DNA from: Paragyromitra xinjiangensis
Taxonomy: Eukaryota > Ascomycota > Pezizomycetes > Pezizales > Discinaceae
Length of the DNA: 64,000 nucleotides
Assembly: GCA_038503065.1 (NCBI GenBank)
Contig: JBCAMK010000005.1
Coordinates: 558,001 to 622,000 of the forward strand
Direction: 5' to 3'
Positions 47,520 through 58,901 of this stretch are shown in pieces; the first letter of the stretch is position 1; each line of letters starts with the position of its first letter. Below the pieces are notes generated by a model that searched no databases, was not told the origin of the DNA, and saw nothing but the letters and a program-made list of their open reading frames with translations. Made by a program: the position numbers and the translations under genes.

Positions 47520-48544
47520 TTTACCGGACTGTGGGATACCTTGTGAGTTATAGAATTCTAGGCCCTGGAAATAACATCTTACAAGTGTAAGGGACGACCA
47601 AACCCGGATGGTCTTAGAAGTTACTGAATACCCAATGTCCCTAAGACAGCCCTAGGGCCGACCCCATATAACCGAAGCAGCTGGAGAGTATGCACTATAC
47701 TAGCAGCAACAATAACTTCAAGTTTAGCTTGTATGATATAGCGCGGTGCGCATTTCCTCAATGAGATTTCTATTGTGAGAGTAAGCATACTTCTATCTCT
47801 TAGGATTCTATGTAATTGCTCACTGCCCTGTTGATAAATAAAAGGTGAATAGCTTGGATGGATTAGTCCAGCATAACTATCCGTGAGCTAGTGGATCCCA
47901 CGTGATTCCAAATTCTTTCACGAGTTCTTTTGACAGCGGTGTAAAGGTTTCACTCTGCGGAATGTCAGCCCCATCTCAAGATGCCAACTGACGACAGCAA
48001 TCACCTTTTGGAGTATGGTAATTGCCCAGACCACCCTCAGCCATCATAGCCTGCCGGCGGGACACGATCAAACAACATGCTATTCACCGCGCTACCTCCA
48101 CCAACAGCTTTACCGGAAGGTATCGTGATGTTTCTATTCAGGAGAAAATCTTGAGGAACGGTAGGAATCTGCCAATCATATGATGCGCCAAGCGTTATAC
48201 CAGCATCACCAGAGACATGGAACACGTCTTCACCCTTGCCGCTACATAGAGTTTTCAGCTTCGGTGGTCTCCAACTCTAACATCGATATGCTTACATATC
48301 ACCTGCTTCAATCACGGGGACGGTCGCTGAGGTGTGTTAGTCTTGATCGAAGTGACATCATGGAACATCAACACATACTCGAAGCATTCTCTGACAAACA
48401 ATTGGCAATAGCTAAGTCGGTGGAACTGCCGCCGACGACAATATAACCATATGCATTCAACATGTTCTAGCTTCGCTCGATTGTGGTTTCTGGTGGGGGG
48501 CGTAGTGCAGCAAACGCGTTCGGGACGATGAGGAATAGGAACAT

Positions 48545-51500
48545 CAATCTTCGCAAGATCTTGAGATTGATTGAAATGACCTTTAATGAGGGAAAGGGTC
48601 TGCTAAGGGGTGGATTTATATTACGATTTTCCTCACCGAGAACCTCGCGCGACACGAAGCGAGAATTCTGCATACGTCAAAACAGCTAGGATGGGCAGAA
48701 CATTTTCGCGATACCGTGGTCCAAGCATTAAATCCAGGATTGATCTAGGAAGCATTTAGGAAGCATTGCAGCTACAAGCAAGCACCCCCGGAATTTCCTC
48801 ATAACAGCAAGAGAGACTTTGCTGATTTGCAGTTTTGCCTCGACATCTCCCAATAATTTCGTAACATCGTGATGCGCCAAGGCCACGGGATTGAATAGCA
48901 TGGTGCTATAAAGTTTCATCAGCAACAGTATCGTTCATGTACGTGCCTTCCGAGCTGGGGGTGTTTCGTGTTCATATCCGCTGGAGGTTGGCGGCGCTAA
49001 ACACTTAATACCCGAGAACCAGAAATGGCGATTTTAAACGCCACGATACGCCACGCCTGTGCGCTAAGGAATGACGATCAATCTCGAATTAATATACTTG
49101 CATCCATTTATTACAAGGGTTCTTTGATATCGCCAACCTAATCTCTTGGTCACAATAAATCACTCATTCTCAGGTTCTGATTTGTATGCTCCAGAGCCGG
49201 CCGAGGAAACGTTTCAGGGAAAGATTGGACGGAACTTGAGAACTGAGTAATGCTTTAGGAATACGGTAGGTGGTTATAAAAGTAACTTGTGATCTGCAAG
49301 AGGGTATTACAAGTGGATAGATACCCCTTCAGTATGTCCCAGTACGAGTCATGAGCTTACACGAAACTACCATCAGAAGTACAAGGCGGTTTTCCACACT
49401 ACGAATACACCTGACAAACGACAAGGATGGCGGATACGCCTCCGAAATTTTCACAAATAGTAGATGGGGGTGAGAGAGACTACTATTTTGTATGCCCGCG
49501 AAGGTTGTTGGCCACGATTCCTATGACGATTCCATGAGGTTTGGGTGCTTGCGTGGCTCCTCTCATACACTCGAAGAACTTTATGAACTGCATTCGCCCA
49601 AACCATTCAAATCGCGTATGAAGTAGGATTTCTTCATACCAGGTTGATGCTTGTCGGCTCTTGATTGTCCGAACAGCCAGAGCGTTATAAATTTTTATAA
49701 ACTTGATTTAGAATTGACGCTGATACTTGAAACACCTCTCGGCGGTGGAACCGAAGCAAAGATCTCTCAGACAATATTTGATTGTCTCAGTTTGCAGACA
49801 TAACAGTCACACAACATTGTTTGTGGTTAGCGGGGGCCAAATTCATGACGAAGGATATCACAACACATGATGCTGGATCCTCGTCCAAACGAGTCAAGAA
49901 ATTTCTCCATCTAGTTAATTTTAACCCTATCACGGTTTCTCACTCGTTACTGAAACAATGGTGTTTAGTCTCTTCTCCTCTAGGTAGGCTACTAGCCAAT
50001 GGTGACTGAGGTTCCGAGTGACCGATGACGCCATCTTTGGTCTTCGCATCACGAGAAATAACTCGAGCCCGATTCACCCTGGTGATGTTATGGATCACTA
50101 AATCCTTTCCCGCAATGCATCTCAGTGGCTGGGTTTCACCAGGTTTTAGAGAGGCTTCAAATTATTTTCCCGAGCCAGAAAGAGTGAACCCCACGCAAAC
50201 CAACCTATTGAGTTGGCAAAACTTTCGTGGGACTGCATAGTTTCTCCTCTACATGCACAAACAAAAGTAACTATCCTACAATTGCATTTCTTTGGCCTTG
50301 ATTCTCTCTGACATGCTTGGCCCGAGTCTTGTCTATTGTCTATTTAAATCTCAAGGGTAGGAAGTGAAAAAATAAATGGATGAAAAAGGAAAAAAGGAAA
50401 AGGAAAAAAGGATCAACTAAGATTGGCATGTTAGCGAGTGGGTGTTTGAAGACCGATACCCGGATACCCGAACTACTATCCTGGTCAAAAGATATGGGGC
50501 TCCAGGCGCTCCGTGCTGGCTGGTGAGCAGGGGCCAAGACCATGCCGCATGTTTATCCTTTCATGCAATGTTGGCTTTGGAAAACACATGTCGCTCTCGC
50601 TTTGAGTAACTCATGTCTCAGTTCCTCAATAAGTAATGGTGTTGCAATCTGGCCTAACTTCCGTACCTTCGAATGCAAATCGGTCGGATTTCGATCTCTT
50701 CATACATCGATCTCGAGAAGACAGCAAACCTCAATCACAGATGACTTTCTTCAGTGCGCTGTTTTCGATGCAGAAGCCCACTAATCAACTGGAGGCGCTA
50801 AGGGCATCTCAATTTGGTTAGTGGCTGTGGAAATTCGCCTAATCTCGCCTTACTGCCTTGCCAATTACTAGAGATTGGGTCTAAAGGTAGGATGAAGTTG
50901 TCTGAAAAATGTGTGAGACATATGTGTACCACCTCCATGCCCTGACCCTAGGTAGAAGGTGAACTGTCCGTCGGAGGAAAAGATGGGGCCCAATAAGACC
51001 AGGTCGCTCAACCTGGGATTATAACTACTCTAAATTGGTGCTGCTGCGAAAAGTCTTGAATTTCGCTTGACATTGGTCTGAGACGCAGAACGAACTCCGG
51101 AGTTTCCACGGCTCATTTCCATAATTATTGATCCATCCAATAACTAGTACACCACGTATCATAGGTGGATCTGTATCATGCCGGCGGTTTGCTTCATGTT
51201 CTATCCTTGCTGTTTTCGTCTAAGCAATCGTTTGCCGATTTGTCCCTGTTGGTGGATAGTTGAGTTGATAAACTCTTAGACAGCTGACGTTTTTAGCACG
51301 GGCTTCTCCGCAAAAATATAGATCTGTACAGTGATGTATGATATGCAAATCCAGACTGTATTAAAAATTCGGTCAGCCATGACTGCTTTAGAGGACGCCA
51401 CACCGAGAACAAGGTGATCCGCTGCAACTGTTGGAAGGGCTGCGCAGTCATATCACATTGGAGCTGCGCATCCTCCATACAGCCGCAAGCCAGGCGGAAA

Positions 51501-52087
51501 TTATCAGTCGTAATCACCACTCGATACTGTTGAATTCTTTATCTGTGGTACTGCATTTCCTAAATCAGTATGATCGCCTGTCATAGATTGACGTAGGCGC
51601 TTTCTCGGAATCCGGTGGATAAAACAAACCAATGCCCGGTAGTAACGTATCTGTCTCAGCTGCGAGGAGCTTTTGCAAAATGGTGCGCATTCAAAAAGAG
51701 AGGATATCCTGCTGAGGAGAAATGATTGCATTTGTTTGACTGGTTCCCGAGCAATGGCTATTCCTCGAAGACCTTAAAGAACCATTGTGCGGCAGTCGTA
51801 TCCTCAATGATCTCGCGCTTCTCTTCATATACAGTCTGTGGCTGGTCATCAAATGTAATGAACCCTCAAAATTCGGTTAAATTCATCGCTAACTTAAATG
51901 AATTAGAATTAGCTCCTGTCGTCATTACATAACTTCTTCCTCCTCTCTCGCTTTCGGTTCATCTCGCTTAAGTTGGGACCGAATCTAATACTTTATTACT
52001 AGAAGGTATTCGCAGTCCTTGATACTAGATGCATCGGTATTGGAGTTTCAGAACTGACTTAAAGTCGTAATAGCATACTCAAAAGCA
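48545..52087. other. gene-poor block, possible further decayed genes
   Basis: 3.5 kb with no gene I can support. Open frames reach at most 80 codons. Frames on the minus strand at 51293-51731 and plus strand at 49782-50240 have mixed composition and could be relics, but I recognise no family. The segment next to 48545 would be the promoter of the GMC pseudogene's ancestor. Confidence 0.45.
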
Positions 52088-53944
52088 ATGCTTTCCATAC
52101 GCAGGATCGTTGGATTGCTCATCGTTTTCTCAATACTCGGACGTGCTAGACCCGCTCCCGTCCAGGACGTCTCTGGTAGTAACTCGACCACCAAATCGGC
52201 ATCGGAATTTGAACCAACTTGGGTCTCCGGCCCGCAACGACGGGGAACCTTAATCATCTTGTTCTCCTGCGTCTTAACACTTATTTTATGTGTTTGGACA
52301 ACAGTCCATTCGAATCTCGAACCTGAGCTATGGGACGAGGATGATGGTGAAGTCGAGGATGAAATTAACGAAATCGGAATACCGAAGCAACAGGCGCCGA
52401 TTTTAGGCTTTGCCGCTCGTGTGTTTAAGGATGGGGAAGAGCAGGGGCGGGGTGGACCTTTTCGGAAGTTCGCTCGTTTGTTTCGAGGGGGGGATGAAGA
52501 CAAGGCAGGAGGCAAAGACATGATTAAAATTAAAGGGCTGGATAAAAACAAGGGTATCTGGAGTATCGCTACTCTTTTGTTTCCGGAGATCACTCTATGC
52601 ATTGCTGCCCACGAAAGGAGGACTGCCATTCTCCTTCGCAACGAGATGAGGAGGTTACATGCCGGACATTACCAGCACTGGAATACAACTCTCGGGTATT
52701 ACGCTGTAATGGGAGGGATCGTCGTCAAGAAGACTGGAGGTGACAACGAGCAACCTGTAGTTGAGGAGGTGTCGAGTGAGAGGCCTGGCCTCGAAAAAGA
52801 TGGTGATGTGATTGTCGGTACGGGGAGCCCGGAGCCTGAACTTCCAGAGCGCAAGCCCGAGAAGTGGGACTACCATCGACGCACACTCACTCCACGAGGA
52901 GTCTTTCGTCTTGCTTGTTTGGGCAAGCTCCCTCTATGGATTAAACCGCAGACAGTAAAGGACAAAAATAAGGCCAGCATCCTGGCTAAATTCCTTGTGT
53001 GCTTTCAAGCTATATGGATCATTGTTCAGGTCCTAGGGCGCTACATAGAGGGCTTGCCCGTGACCCTACTGGAACTGTACACCGTACTACACACGATGTG
53101 TGCAGTGGCGATGTATGTAATCTGGATGGAAAAACCCTTCGACATCAGGCAACCATCTGTGATACACCTAAGCGCTAGCGATCTGGACCTGTTATTGAAG
53201 CCGGAGGCCGCTAATGCTAACCAGTTGGGTGTCGACGTATTTTGGAACCATGGATATCCTCATTGCCTCACTCAGCGGGCTGGCCTGGGGAAATTACTGT
53301 TCCGGCAGCTCTGGAATTGGGAAGAATACAAGGAGGCTGAAACCCTTCTTCAACGTTTGTATCCACTTTTGAGTGCGTATGTGGCACTATGGAACGGAAT
53401 GAATCATTTTTTGGTGGAAACATTAGCCTTATCTTTCGTCGGATTTGCTTACGGGGGTCTGCATCTGTTGGCGTGGAACTATCAGTTTCCCAGTAGTTCT
53501 GAGCACACGATTTGGAAAGTGGCTTCAGTTTGGACGGCTGGGACAGTTTGCAGTTTCTGTTTTACAATTCCAGGTGGCTATATCGGAATGTTGATCTGGG
53601 CGAAAATCGAGGAAAAGAGGAAAGGAGACGAAGAACGGCGTGGGTCAGAGGCCGATGTTAAACGACCCGGGCTGAGAAGGACTTCCCGCCTACCATTACT
53701 TCCGGGGCACTTTTCAATGTCAAGGACGGTCAGGGCGGTGACGGATTTTCTCTTGAAGAACGTCACTGACCAGTTTTTTGCATGGTTTTTGTACTTTTTC
53801 GTCATTGGGTTTCTCCTAGCTATTATCCCGGCTTTTCTGGCGAGACTTTTTCTGTTGGTCGAGTCATTTATAGCGATGCGAAGGCTTCAGGTAGGATCGT
53901 ATGACGTGGTGCAGTGGGGTAACTTCATGCCACATTTTGGCTAA
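52088..53944 (+). CDS. polytopic membrane protein of an uncharacterised fungal family
   Basis: Intronless, 618 aa. A signal-like hydrophobic N-terminus (MLSIRRIVGLLIVFSILGRA) is followed by about seven membrane segments: GTLIILFSCVLTLILCVWTTV (about 58-78); two flanking 300-345 (FLVCFQAIWIIVQVLG and LYTVLHTMCAVAMYVIW); a paired hydrophobic region near 440-475; a VWTAGTVCSFCFTIPGGYIGML segment; and a C-terminal FLYFFVIGFLLAIIPAFL. Motifs such as RLTLTPRGV-like RRTLTPRGVFRLA, KPFDIRQP and the ending LVESFIAMRRLQVGSYDVVQW match a large family of ascomycete proteins with no known function, often present in many copies. A basic, charged loop (EEKRKGDEERR) precedes the last helix. Start at 52088 is the only Met before the hydrophobic leader. 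I infer location in a cell membrane; which one is unknown. Confidence 0.8.
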   Translation: MLSIRRIVGLLIVFSILGRARPAPVQDVSGSNSTTKSASEFEPTWVSGPQRRGTLIILFSCVLTLILCVWTTVHSNLEPELWDEDDGEVEDEINEIGIPKQQAPILGFAARVFKDGEEQGRGGPFRKFARLFRGGDEDKAGGKDMIKIKGLDKNKGIWSIATLLFPEITLCIAAHERRTAILLRNEMRRLHAGHYQHWNTTLGYYAVMGGIVVKKTGGDNEQPVVEEVSSERPGLEKDGDVIVGTGSPEPELPERKPEKWDYHRRTLTPRGVFRLACLGKLPLWIKPQTVKDKNKASILAKFLVCFQAIWIIVQVLGRYIEGLPVTLLELYTVLHTMCAVAMYVIWMEKPFDIRQPSVIHLSASDLDLLLKPEAANANQLGVDVFWNHGYPHCLTQRAGLGKLLFRQLWNWEEYKEAETLLQRLYPLLSAYVALWNGMNHFLVETLALSFVGFAYGGLHLLAWNYQFPSSSEHTIWKVASVWTAGTVCSFCFTIPGGYIGMLIWAKIEEKRKGDEERRGSEADVKRPGLRRTSRLPLLPGHFSMSRTVRAVTDFLLKNVTDQFFAWFLYFFVIGFLLAIIPAFLARLFLLVESFIAMRRLQVGSYDVVQWGNFMPHFG

Positions 53945-54916
53945 GTCTATTCTTTTATACCTTTATTTTGTAGCTAACGGGAGTTGGTCTGGCTTTCTTA
54001 TTTAAAAGCATACATGGTGTTTGTTTTCATTGGGGGTATCTGGGATACTTGAGTGGGATGTACTTGGTGTAACATCATAACGAATTTACTCCATCTTTCT
54101 GCCTATGGAGTTAAGCGAGTGACTTCCCGTGATTGGAATACTTTGTTTGATGTGTGTTATGCCTTCATCCTATTTCTACAATTACAAACTGGAGATACGA
54201 AGGATATAGGATAAAGGCCTATGATCTTTTGTGCTGATATAAAATTCGCAAGATAAATGGTTTGCCTATCCCATAGTCGGCGCAAAATGCTGACCCCCTC
54301 TGTGGCTGTGGCTCAACGCAAAGCTAACTGGAACCTTATCAATTAGGGAGATCCCCTCAATAGGGGGTCAGCTTACCAAGCTACGACATAAATCTTCTCT
54401 AGCCGGACCATAGACCATTGATTGAGTTTTCACAAATAGGAATAAAGGTGCTTATTAAAACCCATTAAGTAGCACCCTTCTCCGCCAAACCGGTGGTTGG
54501 CTAAATCATCGAGTCTGAGAGCTATCCTCGCGTGAAGGGATTTTAAAAATGACGAGTTGTGAGTCCCGACTTGACGAATTCCATTATTACTTATCGAATT
54601 AGTCATATTTTGGTATTTCGGCAAGTGTTATGACATTTCACATTACACCAAGGAAACACTCATAGACGAGAAAACCCGAAACAGCCTTAAAACAGCCTAT
54701 TTTAACACCCCAAGTAAGCTATACCATCCAACCCTTTCCCCCACATCCACTCACCTACCATTACCAACTCTATACCCCCATCATTACACCAAACCACCAA
54801 CCCACCAATACCCAAACCCCCATAATTGACGCCACGTGAAAACGCCATCCATAAAATACATCCCATCAAGCCAAGCAAAGAAAATATCGTACACGATCCA
54901 GTAACCATAACACCAA
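53945..54916. other. intergenic between convergent genes; holds one MITE
   Basis: 0.97 kb. The MITE copy at 54289-54372 is the only marked element. Frames at 54430-54624 and 54702-54908 (minus) are low complexity. Confidence 0.55.
54289..54372. mobile_element. 84-bp MITE, GCTGACCCCC family, copy 2
   Basis: Same structure as the copy at 47437: gctgaccccctc at the left, tagggggtcagc at the right, with matching internal blocks (ctgtggctcaac, gctaactggaacc). The flanks share only a few bases with copy 1, so this looks like an independent insertion rather than a segmental copy. Confidence 0.75.
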
Positions 54917-56851
54917 CTACCCACTATCTGAACCCACCCTACGCCTCAGCCCACTTTTCACGACCCCTCCGTTAGAACCATTAACTAGTGTTACGTCATC
55001 ATCGCTATCGCTAGATGCATAATCCGACGTCTCACCCATGGCGAATATGCTATTATCATGCGCTTTTGTAGTATAGGGCTGGGTATCAAACACCCGTTCA
55101 TAGAACAACATAAACGCGTTCCCAGCACTCAACGCGTCTTGTTCCTCACAAGCACTACTACAATCAGCCACAAGCCGCTTGGAGTGGGGCTGGGGGAACC
55201 TACTAAACCTCATGATCACTAATTTTAAACCACTGCTCCCTATGTTTCCGATAACACACATAATGCCCATTATGGTGACCCCCGTAATGCGCAACAACAC
55301 TCTTAAGATCATAAACCACCCCATCCTCCATCTCCCCTGTAGGCGTCTCGCACTCATCTTCATCCGTCACGACTGCCTCATCCCCATCCTCCCCTTCAGG
55401 AACTAACCACCTCGGTACTCTCCCAGACATACGTCGTGCAGGATCTACAACGAGTCCCCAGCTCCCGTCGTCTACGTCGTGTCGTGTCACGACTCCTAGC
55501 CGAGCTAAGTCCATCCTGGCTGGGAATTTGACAGCCGCGTAGTTCTTCCCCGTCATACCGGTGACGATGTCGTATTGGCTGCGGTTGAGGTGTAGGACGA
55601 GGACGGGTGGCGGACGCGCAACCATAGTCTGTTTTGTCTTCGTTGAGCTGACTTTCTGTCGCTGTGAGATCTTAACGCCGGGGATACTAGGTGAGAAGTC
55701 GTCGTTCTCAAGGGCTGCTTCGAGCGCTTCGATGCGGGGGGTTAGTTGTTCTTTTACTCCCTCGACGAGGGATTGGGAGGCGAGACGGCGGAGCTGTGAG
55801 TGCAGTGTGAGGAGGGTGCATTTGTCGCAGTCGACTTCTTGGATTTGTTCGATTGCTGTGAACTCGTCGAGACATTCCTCGAGGGTACAGGACCACTGGG
55901 ATCGTTAGCTGGGTAGGTGGTAGGACGGGGGAGGGGACTAACGGATGAAGGAAGGGAGAGGGAGAGGCTGGTGAACGGTTGTAGACTGATAGCTTCTACG
56001 TAGCCGCACTGCAGACATCCAACGCGCTGGGCGAAGAGGCCTTCGAAAGGACTACGGTATTCTTTACCCGGGATGTCGAGTTCTGGGTGTTCCCAGATTT
56101 TACCTTCGGTGGAGGTGAATACTCCTTCTAGTCCTCTCCTAGAGCGTCGCTTCCGACGGTCAAGAAACCTCGATACTTCCTTCTCTAGCGCCCCTGTGAG
56201 TTTTTGGAAAAACTCCTGTGCGTCTTGCTGTTCGTTGTAGACCCACCCGGAGGTATCTGTCCCCCGGACGATGATCGGTGATGGTGTAGATGCTCTCGGG
56301 TTCGGCGTGAGAGTGTTGAGCGCAGTAATCAGTGCCATGAGCGCCGCAGACGGGTTCATCTCATCGTCTTCCGCCAATGACGCCAGATGCGGTTTCAAAT
56401 GATACAGCGACGCCATAGCCTACTTCATCATCAGCAATCCCCCCCCAATAAGAGAAAAAAGCCGACAAACCTGTAGAACCGAGTTCTGATAACACGTATT
56501 GCCAGTATTCCACAACCCGCCAACAAACCCACCACCGCTGTATCCTCCGGGTACTAAGCTAGCGCCAACAAAACTCGCAGCTCGCGTCCTGACTCGTTCC
56601 GCTACGCTACGACCTCCGGTCGAGAATGCGTTTTGGAGAGTTTCCCGCGCGCCGGGTCCTAGTATTGCCCCGATCATCATGAACGCAATGTCGGACGGCG
56701 GTGGGAGGCGCAGCGGCTCATGTAGTATGTTGTATAGGATGAAGAGTCCAGCGCTAATGAGCGAGAGGAGAATTCCGGGGGACACGTCCGGGTCGTGGGC
56801 AGGGTAGGATGGCTGTGAGTAGAAGTCGGAGGAATAGCGGGCGCGGGGCAT
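54917..56851 (-). CDS. membrane-anchored ubiquitin-specific protease (Ubp16/USP30-like)
   Basis: Four exons, 56851-56471, 56419-55943, 55895-55204 and 55157-54917, give 596 aa; introns are 51, 47 and 46 nt. The Cys box is GLWNTGNTCYQNSVLQ (catalytic Cys near 120), followed by EQQDAQEFF, paired Cys of a zinc knuckle (CLQCGY and CDKC), and the His box HHNGHYVCYRK with the acidic residue in WFKISD. A hydrophobic segment at residues 25-42 (ILLSLISAGLFILYNIL) precedes the catalytic domain, as in yeast Ubp16 and human USP30, which sit in the mitochondrial outer membrane. It would remove ubiquitin from proteins there. The last intron removes a stop just after SDHEV, adding the conserved GNAFMLFYER strand. 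A Ser/Asp-rich tail ends the protein. The mitochondrial location is by analogy. Confidence 0.88.
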
Positions 56852-58901
56852 TCTTGGGGACCCCAGCTGCGGAGTGGAAGGGGGGTTTCTTTGGTTAGAG
56901 CGTCAGTCGAGGTAGGCGGGGAGTATCGTGGGAAGGGGATTCTATGGAAGGCGGATTGTTTGGAGGATTGAAAGTTGTCGTCGGATTAAAGAAGTTACCC
57001 GGAATCACGTGATAGAACAATGAAAGGTGAAACTCCAAAGAAGATGGCTTTTTCTCGTGAAACATTCCGTGAACAGGATAGCCCGCGTCTCTTCTGCCAT
57101 CGGGTATCGATGGCATTTTATTTCGAGTCTTCCGGGAGTTGACGTGGGTGTCAGGGTTAGGGCTGGAATAGCTGAAACTCCCGATTGGACAGGCGAATTA
57201 ATGAAGGGGACAAATCCTGCGAGATGGGGAACATGCTGACTGGTCTTCTGTCTCCTGCACGTAATGAAGAGATCGGAAACGAAATCTTCAATGTCATTTA
57301 GACTGTCGGATCGAGTGAAAAAGAAACCTTGGCCGGAAAAGGTGTTCCGGAAACGTGTCTGAAGATGCAGGGTTAGGGGATCACTACCCATAGGTACGGG
57401 CAGGTACTCATATCTGCCACTTGCATGTTGATAAAACCAGGCAAATGGCCTCTCTTCAAAGCCTATAGTACTATCTGTTCACATAATTGGGCTATTCTCC
57501 GAACGAGTGCTTCAATGGCGGGACACCACAGCTCGTGGTAATGCGTCAGCTAATGGATTATCCATACAAAAGTTGGCAAAGGCACGAAACTATCCGTTGA
57601 TTTATTAACGCCTTCCCTGAATACCTCCTTCGACTCCTTATCTGATATCATTTCACGTCAATATCTACTAGAGAAATGAGGTCTTCCCCGATGTCTTACC
57701 TAATGGATCGCCATAGGCTGTAGAGAAGCCATCTAACCAAGCTTTGTGTTTTTCGATATCGAGATACGATCTACTCTCCCCTCGCATGCAGCAACTAGTA
57801 TTTTTCTAGAGCTGGAGTGTCTTGGTCTACGGGTTTAAGGCTGCAGCGGACGGTTCCCGGGCCGATCTTCAGCGATGTTCAGGGTGGTCAATAACACCCC
57901 TTGGTCAAATCAAAACAAACACGCTAAGCTGTCCTATCATAACTTTTTGAGGTCGGTCATGCTGTATCACTCATCCAAACCTATCTAGAGAATATTGGAA
58001 ATAGCTTCCTAATCCCGTGTGAAACAGTCCCCTAGGAGACTCTAGAACAAAGTAGGGGATTCTAGCAAGTACGGACTAGGAGCAAGGAGTCTATATGTTC
58101 GGAGCCATTCCTCAATCGATAAAGCTTTCTCTGCCTCCCGATTCCTATATTTCATAACGGCGAAGAAAATACAAGCCGTTGATTTATTCTACGGTCACAG
58201 CCCGTACTTTCCCTACTATACATATTAATCTTATGCTCGTGGCTGAAGAAATCTCGCGTTCATTTCCTAGCTGCGACGGAGGCATGTTAGGCCTAAGGAA
58301 ATATTCCCTTTCAGCCCCCAAGTAGGAAAAAAACTGGGAGTTTCGCGTAGCTACAAATTTTGCGAGTATACATGTATTCTCCTTCGTGCTGTATCCCCCT
58401 TCTCCGCAGATTTGAAAACTACATGTACTCAAAAGGTCGCGTTTCTGTTCTCAACCAGATCACAACGTCGTCTGATCTAGATTTGTGTATGAGCCCCTAA
58501 AGTATACGACTACACCATCAACCGTTCTAGTAAAGAAAATTCATATCGAAAAAACAAAAACTAAACTGGCGGCGATCTGAACAACAAAACTAAACCTCAT
58601 CTCACCCCGGTGGCTGACACCACTTTTTTTGCCGTAGACATTTGTTCCTCGGTTTACCGCCCTTTGAGTGGATTGGGGCTAGGCTCGTTCAAATAGAAGT
58701 GTTGCACTATGTAATACTTTTCACTTCCCGCTGTGCTACTTAAGACAGTAGCTGCTTCATCTCTCTGTCGTCCGTTACCAAACTTTAGAAACCCACCCTC
58801 TCGTCCACAATTTTTGTCGCTACCAATTATTGGTACTTTCCTCCCAGTCTACGACAGTTACGAGTTAATACCCAAGTACGAGATTCTGAAAAGGCTTCAA
58901 A
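56852..58901. other. divergent intergenic region, no supported gene
   Basis: 2 kb between two divergent genes. A 128-codon minus-strand frame (57005-57391) has no domain and reads through the likely promoter of the USP gene; I do not call it. Other frames are shorter. Confidence 0.5.

Larger units (their letters stand above)
46470..48544 (-). pseudogene. secreted GMC oxidoreductase pseudogene, full length, with two MITE insertions
   Basis: Read on the minus strand, pieces of a GMC flavoenzyme follow in order: signal peptide (MFLFLIVPNAFA, 48544), FAD-binding AYGYIVVGGSSTDLAIAN, VPVIEAGD after a likely intron, IPSGKAVGGGSAVNSMLFDR, SETFTPLSKELVKEFGITWD near 47940, a GMC signature-2 region EVIVAASIVHTLQLL near 47710, YQTVERGYKRQRE near 47180, HELSRGDVGA just below 46892, NWRAMTNPLNLQILIDA, and the C-terminal IRIIDASIIPVIPQH / ATMYAVAEKV near 46480-46560. 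It is broken by stops (for example TAG before the FAD motif, TGA where YDGW is expected, and a stop after TESVTSAV), by frame changes, and by two small transposons at 46892-47079 and 47437-47519. The family includes aryl-alcohol oxidases and choline dehydrogenases. The signal peptide suggests the working ancestor was secreted. Confidence 0.8.

Noticed and set aside
46260..48550. GMC gene with many introns rather than a pseudogene
   Set aside because: Stops lie inside conserved motifs where no splice could rescue them, frames change without splice sites, and two transposons interrupt the coding sequence.
57005..57391. 128-codon minus-strand frame upstream of the USP gene
   Set aside because: No domain, mixed composition, overlaps other frames and lies in the expected promoter; no splice partners.
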